Positions 25,347 to 34,288 of a DNA stretch of 59,797 bases are shown here, piece after piece. How positions within the stretch are numbered: the first letter of the stretch is position 1; each line of letters opens with the position of its first letter. Source of the stretch: Oscillospiraceae bacterium (GTDB lineage Bacteria > Bacillota > Clostridia > Oscillospirales > Oscillospiraceae); the NCBI GenBank assembly GCA_902795045.1, contig CADBJU010000009.1, positions 1 through 59,797 of the forward strand, in the 5' to 3' direction. The notes under the pieces were generated by a model, which saw nothing but the letters and a program-made list of their open reading frames with translations, was not told the DNA's origin and searched no databases. Both the position numbers and the translations under genes were made by a program.

Positions 25347-27098
25347 ATGTACAAGCATTCTATACCCCGCACCCTGGCACTGCTGCTGGCGCTGACGCTG
25401 CTCATGACCTGTGCTTTTCCCGCTTATGCCGAGACCGACGGCAAGCACAGCATCGTATCGAGAAGCTATACCGCCTACGCAGGCACCACCGCCGAGGAGA
25501 AGCTGAACAAGGAGATCACGCTCTACTTCGTGGACGGTGTCGATGATCTGCCCTATATGGAGCTCAACGACTGGGGAGAGCTCATGGTCTTTGTCAATAC
25601 CGACAACGGCGATGAGGACTATGGCCTGAGCATCGAGCACAAGGGCGACGTGGTCACGCTTGAGCGTGAAAACGGCTATACCATGGACTTCGACTTTGCA
25701 AACGACACCCTGCACTATACGGACTACGACGCCTTTGTCCACAGCTCCAATGACTCCACCATCATCGACCTCGTGAGTGAGAAGGGGACCGATGAAAACG
25801 GCAATGCCGAGCTCATCTGGCGCAATCAGAAGGCATCCTTCGACCGCTACGGGGATGAGATGACCGTGGATCTCGGGGCCAACAACATCCGCATGATTGC
25901 CCAGGACGACGGCTATTATGTCCCGCTGCAGACGCTCAACGACTTCACGCTCCTTGACACGCAGTTCGCCTTCGTTTTTAACGGACAGGCCCTCTTCCTT
26001 GCAAACGACGGGATGTTCTACGACTACGGCGAGCAGGCCTATACCGAGATCGCGGATCTCTACTACAGCGCCCCCACCGGCGAGCGCAGCGACGCGCTGG
26101 CCGAATACAGCTATAATGAGCTCTGCCTGCTCCTGGACACCTTCTACGGCCTGAAGGACACCCACGACATCAAGAGCTTCCGCCAGCTTTTCTGGCAGAT
26201 CGGCTTTGACGAGGCCCTCAGCGGCAACAGCGCGGTCGACGCGGATCAGGCCCTCAAGGAACTGATCGACTACTATCTGGACGATCTCCACTCTGTATTT
26301 GACGAGTATTCTTACCTCACCGGCAACTTTGACATAAACGGCAGCCAGGGGTTCGCAAACCGCAAGATGAATGAGAATCGGAGCATCTACGGCGATGCCC
26401 GCGACAAGGCCTACCCGGACGGCTGGCTCGAGTACGAAGAAGTAGGCAACACCGCCTATATCACCTTTGACCACTTCCGTTCCGACTACACCGGCCGATC
26501 CTACTACGAGGCCGCGCTGGGCAGCGATGAGCTTGACGACACGGTCGCGCAGATCATTGCGGCCCACAGGCAGATCACCCGCGAGGGCAGCCCCATTGAG
26601 AACGTGGTGCTGGATCTGAGCAACAACCTCGGCGGCGCCGTGGACGCGGCGGTCGTGGTTTTGAGCTGGTTCTTGGGCGACGCCCCGTTCAGTGTCAAGA
26701 ACATGACCACCGGCGCCATGTCCACCGCGGTCTACCGTGCGGACATCAACCTGGACCACGAGTACGACGAAAAAGATACCGTATCGGATAAGAACCTTTT
26801 CTGCCTCATCTCTCCCGTGAGCTTCTCCTGCGGAAACCTCGTCCCCGCGGCGCTCAAGTCCTCGCAGAAGGTCACGCTCCTCGGCCGCACCTCGGGCGGC
26901 GGCAGCTGCGTCGTGCAGCCCGCGACCACGGCCTACGGCACCGTCTTCCAGTTCTCCGCCGCGCAGCGGATGTCCTTCCTCAAAAACGGCTCCTTCTATG
27001 ACATCGACCAGGGGGTCGAGCCGGACTATTACATTGCCAATGTCGATAACTACTATAACCGCGCGGCCCTGACCGATTTCATCAACGGTCTGTTCTGA
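25347..27098 (+). CDS. S41-like secreted peptidase
   Basis: A 583-residue exported protein. The Sec signal ends near AFPAYA (about 27). The middle part is a copper-amine-oxidase-like or stalk region without a named family. The last ~250 residues match the S41 (C-terminal processing/tail-specific) peptidase core: GNTAYITFDHFRSDY, ENVVLDLSNNLGG, ISPVSFSCGNLVPAALK with the likely nucleophile serine, and LLGRTSGGGSCVVQP. There is no PDZ domain, which separates it from classic CtpA. It probably acts on cell-surface proteins or is a substrate-binding relative. GAAAGGAGG precedes the ATG. Confidence 0.78.
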   Translation: MYKHSIPRTLALLLALTLLMTCAFPAYAETDGKHSIVSRSYTAYAGTTAEEKLNKEITLYFVDGVDDLPYMELNDWGELMVFVNTDNGDEDYGLSIEHKGDVVTLERENGYTMDFDFANDTLHYTDYDAFVHSSNDSTIIDLVSEKGTDENGNAELIWRNQKASFDRYGDEMTVDLGANNIRMIAQDDGYYVPLQTLNDFTLLDTQFAFVFNGQALFLANDGMFYDYGEQAYTEIADLYYSAPTGERSDALAEYSYNELCLLLDTFYGLKDTHDIKSFRQLFWQIGFDEALSGNSAVDADQALKELIDYYLDDLHSVFDEYSYLTGNFDINGSQGFANRKMNENRSIYGDARDKAYPDGWLEYEEVGNTAYITFDHFRSDYTGRSYYEAALGSDELDDTVAQIIAAHRQITREGSPIENVVLDLSNNLGGAVDAAVVVLSWFLGDAPFSVKNMTTGAMSTAVYRADINLDHEYDEKDTVSDKNLFCLISPVSFSCGNLVPAALKSSQKVTLLGRTSGGGSCVVQPATTAYGTVFQFSAAQRMSFLKNGSFYDIDQGVEPDYYIANVDNYYNRAALTDFINGLF

Positions 27099-27116
27099 TA
27101 CGCGGAGCTTGAAAAA

Positions 27117-27144
27117 TACCGGGAGTCACCAACGACTCCCGGTA
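27117..27144 (+). terminator. Hairpin terminator after the S41-like gene
   Basis: TACCGGGAGTC, loop ACCAAC, GACTCCCGGTA, then ATACTTTTAAT; a moderate T tract. Confidence 0.65.
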
Positions 27145-27196
27145 ATACTTTTAATATGCCTATCGGCTTTAGTCAGCAAGAACAAGTTTCCAGCCT

Positions 27197-27331
27197 GTCA
27201 TTGCGAGACCAGTTCTCAAACTGGTCGTGGCAATCCGCCCGCCGGAGGCACTGAAACACTCAGAAATATTAACTGGCCGCTAGGAGTACGGATTGCCACA
27301 CCAGTGACATCGGTCACTGGTTCGCAATGAC
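27197..27331. repeat. Repeat B, copy 3
   Basis: GTCATTGCGAGACCAG to CTGGTTCGCAATGAC. Its right flank, ACACAGAACGGACGTTTTC and on to GACTGAATAGTTAC, matches copy 2. Its left flank (ATGCCTATCGGCTTTAGTCA from about 27157) matches copy 4 at 59672. No gene in 27145-27396. Confidence 0.82.
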
Positions 27332-27396
27332 ACAGAACGGACGTTTTCACCATTGAACAAGCCCAAGACTGAATAGTTACCTGAGCGCTTGCGTAC

Positions 27397-28029
27397 TCAG
27401 AGCGCGCGCAGGAAGGCTGCGACGGCTTCGTCCTTGCAGTTGGGATAGAAGAGCTCCGCAAAATGTGCGCCGCTGACGGTCGCCTTGACAAAGGCCGGAT
27501 CCAGATCTTTGAGGATGTCCAAGAGGGGACGGTAAGTGATGGCCTTCACACCGTCGAGGATCTTCTTGTTGCGCTGCTCGGGGACGACGCGCTCCTTCGG
27601 ATAGCCGTTGCCGTGGCCGAAGCCGAACAGCTGCCGGAAGATCATCTCCAGCTTGAGCTCCGCGCCCCAGCCGAAATCCTTGGCAAACGGCAGCGCAACG
27701 CAGTTGCCGTCGTTGATCTGAGCAAACATGTACCCGTCGGAGGGATCGACGAGATGTCCGCAGAGGACCCCGGGAAAGCTGTTGCAGGCGAGCATGGCGC
27801 CCTCGCCGGTGCCGCAGCCGGTGACGACGTAGTCCGCCGCGCCGGTGTTGAGAAGGATCGCGGAGAGAAGACCGTTTTGCACATAAGTGAGCTGGCAGGC
27901 ATCGTCAGCGCCGTACATGCCGTAGTTGTCCACGGTGTGGCCCATGGGCTCCACGACCTTGCGCAGCGTCTCCTCGATCAGGCCGTTCTTTGCGGCCTGG
28001 CTGTTTTCGTTGATCAGTGCAATTCGCAT
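27397..28029 (-). CDS. RpiB/LacA/LacB family sugar-phosphate isomerase
   Basis: A 210-residue member of the RpiB/LacAB family, which interconverts aldose and ketose phosphates such as ribose 5-phosphate or galactose 6-phosphate. The fold hallmarks are the N-terminal MRIALINENSQAAKN, DYVVTGCGTGEGAMLACN with the catalytic cysteine region, and a C-terminal extension beyond the usual ~150 residues. The extension (GVKAITYRPLLDILKDLDP and onward) is typical of the longer Clostridia forms whose substrate is unknown. The ATG at 28029 is chosen because AAAGGA lies 9 bases upstream. A single gene with a repeat B copy downstream. Confidence 0.82.
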   Translation of the reverse strand: MRIALINENSQAAKNGLIEETLRKVVEPMGHTVDNYGMYGADDACQLTYVQNGLLSAILLNTGAADYVVTGCGTGEGAMLACNSFPGVLCGHLVDPSDGYMFAQINDGNCVALPFAKDFGWGAELKLEMIFRQLFGFGHGNGYPKERVVPEQRNKKILDGVKAITYRPLLDILKDLDPAFVKATVSGAHFAELFYPNCKDEAVAAFLRAL

Positions 28030-28145
28030 GGGAATCATTCCTTTCGTTTTGAGATGGCAACATCATACCATAATTCCGGCAAAAGAACAAGCACGACACG
28101 TGAGGGACTGTCGGAATAAAAACACGCTCAAGCCGGTCAGGCTTC

Positions 28146-28173
28146 TTGACGCGGAGAACTTTTCATGTATAAT
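28146..28173 (+). promoter_or_regulatory. Promoter of the HD-domain and cls genes
   Basis: TTGACG (28146-28151) and TATAAT (28168-28173) with a 16-base spacer. Confidence 0.85.
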
Positions 28174-28211
28174 AAATAGCATAATAAACAAATTGTACTC
28201 AGGAGGCGCGT

Positions 28212-28808
28212 ATGGGGGAAAAACAGAAACGCGGCATGCGCAGGCGTGAGTTGCGCCGGGGGCAGATGCAGGCGGATCTCTCGCGCTACGGCCGCAGGAT
28301 CCTCGATTCCGGGGAAATGCGGCAGGCCTTCAAGCAGACGCACCATACCTTCTCCACGGTGGGGGAGCACACCATGCGCGTCGCCATGACGAGCCTTGCG
28401 ATCTGCTATGCGCTGAAAAAGCTGCACATCAAAACGGATATCCCGGCGGTGGTCACCGGATCGCTCTGCCATGATCTCGGCATCCTGGGCCGCGGCGGGA
28501 AATTCCATTCCTCCAAAGAATGCAGCCGACAGCATCCCGTGGATTCTGTAGAGGTAGCGAGCAGACTGACGGGGGAGCTGTCCGAAAAAGAGGAAGCGAT
28601 CATCACCCGCCATATGTGGCCCGTCGGAAAGGCCAAGCCGCCCAACTCTTTGGAGGCCGCCATCGTTTCCGCCGCGGATAAGGTCGCCGCTGTTGAGGAT
28701 TTTGTAGAGGGTTATGAGGAAAAGAAGCCCGGACTCAGGGGCGTTATCCGCGAGATCAAAAGTCAGAGGAAGGAGAACGTCATATGGAAAACGAAGAAAG
28801 AGTCGTAA
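28212..28808 (+). CDS. HD-domain phosphohydrolase-like protein
   Basis: A 198-residue HD-superfamily protein. Metal-binding residues are in STVGEHTMRVA, the HD pair in GSLCHDLGI, the HP in SRQHPVDSVEVA, and DK in SAADKVAAVEDF. The layout resembles small HD hydrolases that act on nucleotides or phospho-compounds; no specific substrate can be given. The Arg/Lys-rich N-terminus is unusual. AGGAGG precedes the ATG. Its end overlaps the cardiolipin synthase start by 25 bases, so the two are translationally coupled, which hints at a membrane-lipid or head-group role. Confidence 0.82.
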   Translation: MGEKQKRGMRRRELRRGQMQADLSRYGRRILDSGEMRQAFKQTHHTFSTVGEHTMRVAMTSLAICYALKKLHIKTDIPAVVTGSLCHDLGILGRGGKFHSSKECSRQHPVDSVEVASRLTGELSEKEEAIITRHMWPVGKAKPPNSLEAAIVSAADKVAAVEDFVEGYEEKKPGLRGVIREIKSQRKENVIWKTKKES

Positions 28809-30355
28809 GACTGCTTGAAAAGCCGGTGAAGAAGGGGCTTCTGCGTCTGGTATTCAGCCGGATCGGTTTGATTGCCCTGCTGTTCATCATACAGCTTGCG
28901 ATCATGGTTACAGCCTACGGTTTCTTCAGGGAACAGCTGCCGATCCTGACCGTCCTGCAGACCATTTTCACGATCTGCATGATTATCTATCTCTTTAACT
29001 GCAGTATGGATTCCTCGGCCAAGCTGACATGGATGTTTATCATTGCGATCGTGCCGCTGGTCGGTACGGCGTTCCTGCTCTTTACGCAGTCCAATTTCGG
29101 CCACCGCATGGAAAAGAAAATGGTCGATGACCAGATCAACAAGACAAAAAATATCCTGGACCAGCCGGAGAACGTCTCGAAGGAGCTGGAGCACGACGGC
29201 TCCGGCACGGACGATCTCTGCCGCTACCTCAACAGGACCGGCTGCTTCCCGCTGTACGATCACACCGCGGTGACCTACTACTCCCAGGGCGAGGACAAAT
29301 TCGAGGCCATGCTCCGGGAGCTGGAAAAGGCCGAGAAGTTCATCTTCCTGGAATACTTCATCGTGGAAGAGGGCTACATGTGGGGACGCATCCTGGATGT
29401 CCTGACGCGCAAGGCAAAGGAAGGCGTCGAGATCCGCGTCATGTACGACGGCATGTGCGAGATGGCCACGCTGCCGACCGATTACTGGAAGCTGCTGGAG
29501 AAGGAAGGCATCAAGGCCAAGGCCTTTTCCCCGATCAAGCCCTTTATCTCCTCGCACTATAACTACCGTGACCACCGCAAGATCCTGGTGATCGACGGCA
29601 AGGTGGCCTTCAACGGCGGCGTCAATCTCGCCGATGAGTACATCAACCGCCGCGAGCGCTTCGGCCACTGGAAGGACACCGCGATCCTGCTCCGGGGCCC
29701 GGCAGTCAAAAGCTTTACGCTGATGTTCCTGCAGATGTGGTACGTCGGGGCTGAGAACCCGGATTACGAAAGCTTCCTCGTCGAGGCCGAACCCGTGCCG
29801 GAGGCGAAGGGCTACGTCATGCCCTACTGCGACAGCCCGCTGGATAAGGAAAAGGTGGGCGAGACGGTCTATATGGACATTCTCAACCGCGCGACCGACT
29901 ACGTGCACATCATGTCGCCCTACCTGATCCTGGACGGCGAGCTGGAGACCGCGCTGTGCTTTGCGGCCAAGCGCGGCGTTGACGTGAAGCTCATCCTGCC
30001 CGGCATCCCGGACAAGAAGGTGCCGTATGACCTGGCCAAGACCCACTACACGCACCTGACGGAAGCGGGCGTGAAAATCTATGAATACACCCCGGGCTTT
30101 GTGCACGCCAAGGTTTTCGTCAGCGACGGCATCAAGGCCACCGTCGGCACCATCAACCTCGACTACCGCAGCCTGTACCACCACTTCGAGTGCGCCACCT
30201 ATCTGTATAAAACGGACTGCCTCCCGGAGATCGAGGCGGATTTCCAGAATACCCTGGAAAAGTGCCGTGCGGTCACGCCCGAGACCATCAAGGCCGAAAA
30301 GTTCTCCACCAAATTTGTAGGCCAGACGGCAAAATTCCTCTCCCCGCTGATGTAA
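28784..30355 (+). CDS. cls: Cardiolipin synthase (phospholipase D family)
   Basis: A 523-residue membrane enzyme that joins two phosphatidylglycerols into cardiolipin. Two or three N-terminal membrane segments (about 20-85) precede two phospholipase D domains. Their HKD motifs are HRKILVIDGKVAFNGG and HAKVFVSDGIKATVG, each with the His-Lys-Asp triad. The second is preceded by the usual LPGIPDKK segment. Slightly longer than many Cls proteins (~480-510). AAGGAG precedes the ATG, and the gene overlaps the HD-domain gene. Confidence 0.92.
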   Translation: MENEERVVRLLEKPVKKGLLRLVFSRIGLIALLFIIQLAIMVTAYGFFREQLPILTVLQTIFTICMIIYLFNCSMDSSAKLTWMFIIAIVPLVGTAFLLFTQSNFGHRMEKKMVDDQINKTKNILDQPENVSKELEHDGSGTDDLCRYLNRTGCFPLYDHTAVTYYSQGEDKFEAMLRELEKAEKFIFLEYFIVEEGYMWGRILDVLTRKAKEGVEIRVMYDGMCEMATLPTDYWKLLEKEGIKAKAFSPIKPFISSHYNYRDHRKILVIDGKVAFNGGVNLADEYINRRERFGHWKDTAILLRGPAVKSFTLMFLQMWYVGAENPDYESFLVEAEPVPEAKGYVMPYCDSPLDKEKVGETVYMDILNRATDYVHIMSPYLILDGELETALCFAAKRGVDVKLILPGIPDKKVPYDLAKTHYTHLTEAGVKIYEYTPGFVHAKVFVSDGIKATVGTINLDYRSLYHHFECATYLYKTDCLPEIEADFQNTLEKCRAVTPETIKAEKFSTKFVGQTAKFLSPLM

Positions 30356-30367
30356 GCATTATATGAA

Positions 30368-30402
30368 ACAGGGGCTGCTGCCAAATCAGGCAACAGCCCC
30401 TT
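30368..30402 (+). terminator. Terminator after cls
   Basis: GGGGCTGCTGCC pairs with GGCAACAGCCCC (one mismatch), then TTAAAG. The T tract is short. Confidence 0.6.
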
Positions 30403-30438
30403 AAAGCGGAATGCCGCGAGCTTCTTCTGACGTGGTGG
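30403..30438 (-). repeat. Repeat D, partial copy
   Basis: On the minus strand it reads CACCACGTCAGAAGAAGCTC and on, identical over about 30 bases (one mismatch) to the start of copy 2 at 30613-30735. Just before it stands GCGAGTCCC, which resembles the T arm and end of a tRNA. The stretch 30439-30612 has hairpins (CGACCAGTT/AACTGGTCG, GGAGGCCCC/GGGGCCTCC) and no gene. Confidence 0.55.
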
Positions 30439-30612
30439 GACTCGCATGCATTTGCGCCTCGCGGGGGATCGGCGCAAATAGAGGAATCGACCAGTTTTTG
30501 AACTGGTCGATGAAAGCCCCACAGGGGCGTTCGATTATAATTCGAGTCCCTTGCTGAAAGCATGAAACAGGAGGCCCCAACGGGGCCTCCAAATTTGAAC
30601 CCTCGTTTAAAA

Positions 30613-30735
30613 CCAAATCGGAGGATCCCCGTGAATCCTCCGATTTGGAAAGGAAGAAGGAGGGAGCAGAGTGCAGTTTTCCCGGCTTTTCGGAACCGGG
30701 GAAACGGAACGCCGCGAGCTTCTTCTGACGTGGTG
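30613..30735 (-). repeat. Repeat D, copy 2
   Basis: The reverse of 5054-5177: CACCACGTCAGAAGAA at one end and the dyad CCAAATCGGAGG/CCTCCGATTTGG at the other, with TTCCGTTTCC and GAAAACTGCAC between. It directly follows the end of the recombinase remnant. Confidence 0.7.
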
Positions 30736-30910
30736 CACCGGGGCAATCCAAATCCGAACCGGGGATGGAGGCGCGCTGGGTAAGCGCGCACTCCATATCG
30801 CTAAAATTTATAGTTTTAGTGCCGTCCTTGTAATTGCATGAGATTACGATCTTGTCATTGAAAACATACACCGCGTTCAGGAATATACGCTCTTTATTGA
30901 AAAGGGCTTT
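30731..30910 (-). pseudogene. Remnant of a large serine recombinase (C-terminal end)
   Basis: The minus strand encodes FKALFNKERIFLNAVYVFND, KIVISCNYKDGTKTINFSD and, after a short insertion, SDLDCPGAP. This is the characteristic C-terminal end of large serine recombinases of Clostridia mobile elements (VYVFNDKIVI, NYKDGTKTI, SDL..GAP). The catalytic domain and all upstream parts are missing. It shows that an integrative element once ended here, next to the RiPP cluster. Identification is from memory of the family. Confidence 0.6.
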
Positions 30911-31013
30911 GAATGGGGCGGCGATTGGACGAATAGAAAAGATTTCCAGCATTTTGAGCTGCCGTCCGAAGTCACAGGGAAGTATTCTGAAATGTATGCA
31001 AAGTAGTCCAAAG

Positions 31014-31063
31014 GCAAAAAACTCCGGCGTATTCGGTCGATTTGTTCCGAACACGCCGGAATT
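31014..31063 (-). terminator. Terminator of the RiPP operon
   Basis: On the minus strand, TTCCGGCGT-GTTCGG pairs with CCGAAT-ACGCCGGA, and six T follow (31016-31021). It lies 40 bases after the short LanM stop and closes the operon. Confidence 0.88.
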
Positions 31064-31105
31064 TATTGCCCCTTATGGCTTTTTCCCGCTCTTTGCAGTA
31101 CAGGG

Positions 31106-33061
31106 TCAGGACAGCTCGGCGCAGCATAGCATCACGCCCGCGATGCCAACATTTCCACGCAGGAAGGCCGGGAGAAAATACTGCTTGCGCCCCTCTCTGA
31201 AAACCATGTACGCGCCGTTTTTTTTCTTTCGATCATACATCCACTTCAACAGCTGGCGGGCCTTGTTCAACGCGGTGGGATTCCCTCCCAAGCCAGCCGC
31301 CAAGCAGGCTGCCGCACGCCCGGCCAAGCCGCCGGACAGGATATCGGTGTCCGGCCATGATCGGTCTGCTGTCTCAAATACAGTCTCCAGTGTCTTTTCG
31401 CTATGCTCTCCGATGTTCCAGTGCTTGAATGCTTCGAGAATTTGCGCGCTTTCCCTGTCTCCCGCGTCCCGGCAGTATTCCAGCGCCCACAGGAATCCTG
31501 CAAGTCCGTCCTCAAAGCCAAAGTCGCCGTCAAAGCGCCGTGCGATGACCCGTTCCTCAGGCGGGCATGGGTATTCATCCAGCAGATAAGTGCCGAAGGT
31601 CAGCATATCCCGCAGGCAGGCGTCTGCAAGCTCGAGCGCGAGCGCCGTGTCCGTTTCTCTCAGCAGCGAGGATCGAGAGGCCGCGCGGCAGAAAACCCCG
31701 ATGCCGGAAAAACCCCGCGCAAGCCCGAAAAGGCTCCCCGTTTTCCCGTCGATCATCGGTACATGCCACAAGCTGCAGCCACCGGAGAGCGGGATGCGCT
31801 CAGCCCACAATGCATGAAGCGCTTCCGCTGCCTCACCGACAGCGATCTCCTTAGAAAGCGGCTCCGAGAGTGCTTTCGGCTCAATGACAGGAGCGTGCAA
31901 AAACTGCGCTGTGGGGTCTGTCCAGGCGTCGATGTGCCGAAGACTTGCGCGAATATAAGCGCACTGCACGGCAAGATCCCTCTCGTCCATGTTTTGCATA
32001 CGCTCTTTGGCATACTCGATCGGACTGACGCACAAGAAATCGTCGATCAGACAGGCATTCCGCCTGTCCCCGTGAAGGGCACGCTCACCAGCGTAAAACC
32101 AGAAATAGGGAACATCGCCCTCCTTCACGCAGGACGTTTCCCAATCAAGGATCGGCTGCCATTGACGCCGCTGCTCCCTGTCAAGGCCTTTTTCCAGGCG
32201 CTTCAGTACCCGTTTTCTCTCTGCGTCAGATCCGGCGGAGGAATACGCGGCGATGATGGCGTTATATGTCCCTGTGGAGCGCAGGATGTACCGGGCGGCA
32301 AAATATCTGTAACACTCCAGGATGGACGAGACGGCAGCCCGGTTTTCCCGTATTGCCCGATAAGCGCTCCGAAATCCGTCAAGGAAGTTGTTCTCGTATC
32401 CCAGGGGGGTGCAGTTTCCTCCCGGAAGGAGGGGGCTTTTCTGGAGCTGAGCATAAAAACGCGGCAAAACCATACATTCTCCCACCGACATCCGATATTC
32501 CGGAAACACCTCGCCATAGTCCGCGGGAAAGTCCCCGGCACCGCCGAAGCCTGCCGCTTTTGCGCACAGGAGCGTTTCCGTGTCTATGACGCATGGTCTG
32601 TCGCCTGCCGGGATGACATTAAAGCAGTGCATATCGGTGCTTCCCAGGGCGTAAAACACGGCGGTCAGTCTGCCGAGCCATGCATAAAACACTGCCCGTT
32701 CCGCGCCCTCCGCCGGTAGTCTCCGCTCCGTTTCCTTCTGGAAGGCATACTCCCCGCCGCTGATCTGCTCCGGCACCAGCCGCTCACCGAACAGCAGCTC
32801 GTTGAGCTGCCCGAGAAGCTCTGTCCCGGCTCCGTCTCTCGGTTTATAGTAGATCGTTCCCGCCGCCGTATCCAGTTTGAGAACCGCCTCGCCATGCAGG
32901 TGGCGATCGCCGGTCTCCGATATTTTTTTTATTTCAACAGGATCGTCGCCCTGAAAAAAGCGTTGGGCGATCTCCAGTCGGTGATGCTCGAAGCGCTCGC
33001 GCAGGAGGCGGTAAAATTCATTGTCCCGTTCCATCATGCTGTTATCGGTCGATCCTCTCAC
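31106..33061 (-). CDS. Short LanM-like lanthipeptide dehydratase with degenerate cyclase domain
   Basis: A 651-residue LanM relative. LanM enzymes phosphorylate and eliminate Ser/Thr of a precursor, then form thioether rings. The dehydratase domain is present from IYYKPRDG to the kinase-like centre LGSTDMHCFNVIPAGD and CVIDTETLL, which keep Asp, His, Asn, Asp and Glu. About 145 N-terminal residues of a full LanM are missing. The C-terminal LanC part is short: FEDGLAGFLWALEY and ILSGGLAGRAAACL are seen, but the usual Cys-His-Gly reads Ser-Gly-Gly and the WCxG module is absent, so zinc cannot bind normally. The start is GTG 33061 (AGGG 8 bases upstream) or ATG 33037. Last gene of the operon. 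Confidence 0.82.
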   Translation of the reverse strand: MRGSTDNSMMERDNEFYRLLRERFEHHRLEIAQRFFQGDDPVEIKKISETGDRHLHGEAVLKLDTAAGTIYYKPRDGAGTELLGQLNELLFGERLVPEQISGGEYAFQKETERRLPAEGAERAVFYAWLGRLTAVFYALGSTDMHCFNVIPAGDRPCVIDTETLLCAKAAGFGGAGDFPADYGEVFPEYRMSVGECMVLPRFYAQLQKSPLLPGGNCTPLGYENNFLDGFRSAYRAIRENRAAVSSILECYRYFAARYILRSTGTYNAIIAAYSSAGSDAERKRVLKRLEKGLDREQRRQWQPILDWETSCVKEGDVPYFWFYAGERALHGDRRNACLIDDFLCVSPIEYAKERMQNMDERDLAVQCAYIRASLRHIDAWTDPTAQFLHAPVIEPKALSEPLSKEIAVGEAAEALHALWAERIPLSGGCSLWHVPMIDGKTGSLFGLARGFSGIGVFCRAASRSSLLRETDTALALELADACLRDMLTFGTYLLDEYPCPPEERVIARRFDGDFGFEDGLAGFLWALEYCRDAGDRESAQILEAFKHWNIGEHSEKTLETVFETADRSWPDTDILSGGLAGRAAACLAAGLGGNPTALNKARQLLKWMYDRKKKNGAYMVFREGRKQYFLPAFLRGNVGIAGVMLCCAELS

Positions 33062-33797
33062 GGAGCTTTCCCTTTTTCCCCCATCTTCCGATCAAAACGA
33101 ACGCGATGACCGTCAGAACAACAAACACGGCATACGAAACGCCTGAAATAACACGCAGCGGCTGGATGAGCGACAGATAGGGCAGTGCCATGACCTGCTC
33201 CGTCGTCATGCTTCCCATGCGCGGACCGCCTGCGGCTTCGATCAGTGCAAAGTGCCACAGCTCAAAGACCGTGTGCAGGATGATCGGTATCACGAGCGAC
33301 AGGATACGGTCGCCTGCGCTCCCCGCCGCCAGGGAACGGCTGTAAAAGAAACCCATGACCACGGCAAACAGGATATGATAGGGCAGAATCGTCATCATAA
33401 GTCCGTTCGCGCCCAAGAAAAACATCGTGATGATCCCCTCCGTAAGGGTAAAGCCCACAGCGATCAGGCAGGCAGCGATCACCACATCATAGCGGCAGAC
33501 GATCTCCGCTGTGTCCCGCACGGCGAAACGCAGCGCAAAATATTTGGATATCTCCTTCACAAGTGCGTATTCCAGAAAGCCTGTCAAAAAGCCGCACAGC
33601 AGCGGATGCATACCATGGAAATCGGGAACGAGCAGGCCAAACAGGACCGGGAGGATCCCGGTCAGCGCGCCGATCCCCAGCAGGCATCCCAGGGAGCGGC
33701 CCGAAAATTTTGTTCCGGTTTTTTTCCGCATCAACCACCATGTGATCAGCGTATTGACGGCCACAAAGACGAACAGCAGCAAAATGATCCTCAACAT
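33042..33797 (-). CDS. PrsW-like intramembrane metalloprotease
   Basis: A 251-residue protein with about seven hydrophobic segments. It matches PrsW, the protease that cleaves anti-sigma factor RsiW at site 1 to release an ECF sigma factor. Motifs in order are VKEISKYFALRF (PrsW has EExxK; the first Glu is Lys here), GFTLTEG, LPYHILFAVVMGFFYSRS, and IPIILHTVFEL in place of H...D. It follows the ECF sigma gene with a 7-base overlap, supporting a sigma-release role. Alternatives are leader processing or self-immunity. The ATG at 33797 is chosen because GGGAG lies 8 bases upstream. Confidence 0.7.
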   Translation of the reverse strand: MLRIILLLFVFVAVNTLITWWLMRKKTGTKFSGRSLGCLLGIGALTGILPVLFGLLVPDFHGMHPLLCGFLTGFLEYALVKEISKYFALRFAVRDTAEIVCRYDVVIAACLIAVGFTLTEGIITMFFLGANGLMMTILPYHILFAVVMGFFYSRSLAAGSAGDRILSLVIPIILHTVFELWHFALIEAAGGPRMGSMTTEQVMALPYLSLIQPLRVISGVSYAVFVVLTVIAFVLIGRWGKKGKLRERIDR

Positions 33798-34288
33798 GAT
33801 GTTTTCTCCCAAGATAACATAAGATTCAGCGCTTTCAGCGCTTTTTCATGCCGCAGCTTGACCGCACCGTAGCTCAAACGCATCAAACAGGCGATTTCTG
33901 TCAGCGGAAGCTCTTTGTAATAGTGCAGGATGATAATGTCCCTCTGGTCTTTGTCAAGCCGCGCCAGTGCTTCCGCAAGCTCCCGCAGCGCTTCCTCCCG
34001 CAGCAGTTTCTCTTCTATTGTGCCGCTCTCGTCAGACTCCTCCAAAAGCTCCTCCGGCGCGCCTTTGCGGCGAAGATGATCCGTCAGCGTATTGCGGCTG
34101 ATGGTATAGATCCATGTGGACGCAGACGCCTTTTTCTCATCAAAGCCTGAAAGCGCCCGTGTTGCTTTCAAAAAGACCTCGGAGGTCAGATCCTCGGCGT
34201 CCTCCCGGTTATCCAGGCGGGACTGAAAAAAACGCAGCACCCGATCGTGATATCTCCGATACAATTCCTCGGCGGTGATTGTGGTCAT
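33791..34288 (-). CDS. ECF-type RNA polymerase sigma factor
   Basis: A 165-residue sigma-70 family factor of the extracytoplasmic class. Region 2 (about 8-75) includes YHDRVLRFFQSRLDNREDAEDLTSEVFLKA and STWIYTISRNTLTDHLRR. Region 4 (about 105-155) includes LDKDQRDIIILHYYKELPLTEIACLMRLSYGAVKLRHEKALKAL, given here only in outline: it is the helix-turn-helix that reads the -35 box. No membrane-bound anti-sigma gene is adjacent; its start overlaps the stop of a 63-residue gene by ATGA and its end overlaps the PrsW-like gene. It is the obvious candidate to drive the RiPP cluster. Confidence 0.88.
   Translation of the reverse strand: MTTITAEELYRRYHDRVLRFFQSRLDNREDAEDLTSEVFLKATRALSGFDEKKASASTWIYTISRNTLTDHLRRKGAPEELLEESDESGTIEEKLLREEALRELAEALARLDKDQRDIIILHYYKELPLTEIACLMRLSYGAVKLRHEKALKALNLMLSWEKTSC

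Noticed and set aside
30480-30560. A tRNA gene around the TTCGAGTCCC sequence
   Set aside because: Only a T-arm-like piece is visible; no acceptor or anticodon stem can be drawn.
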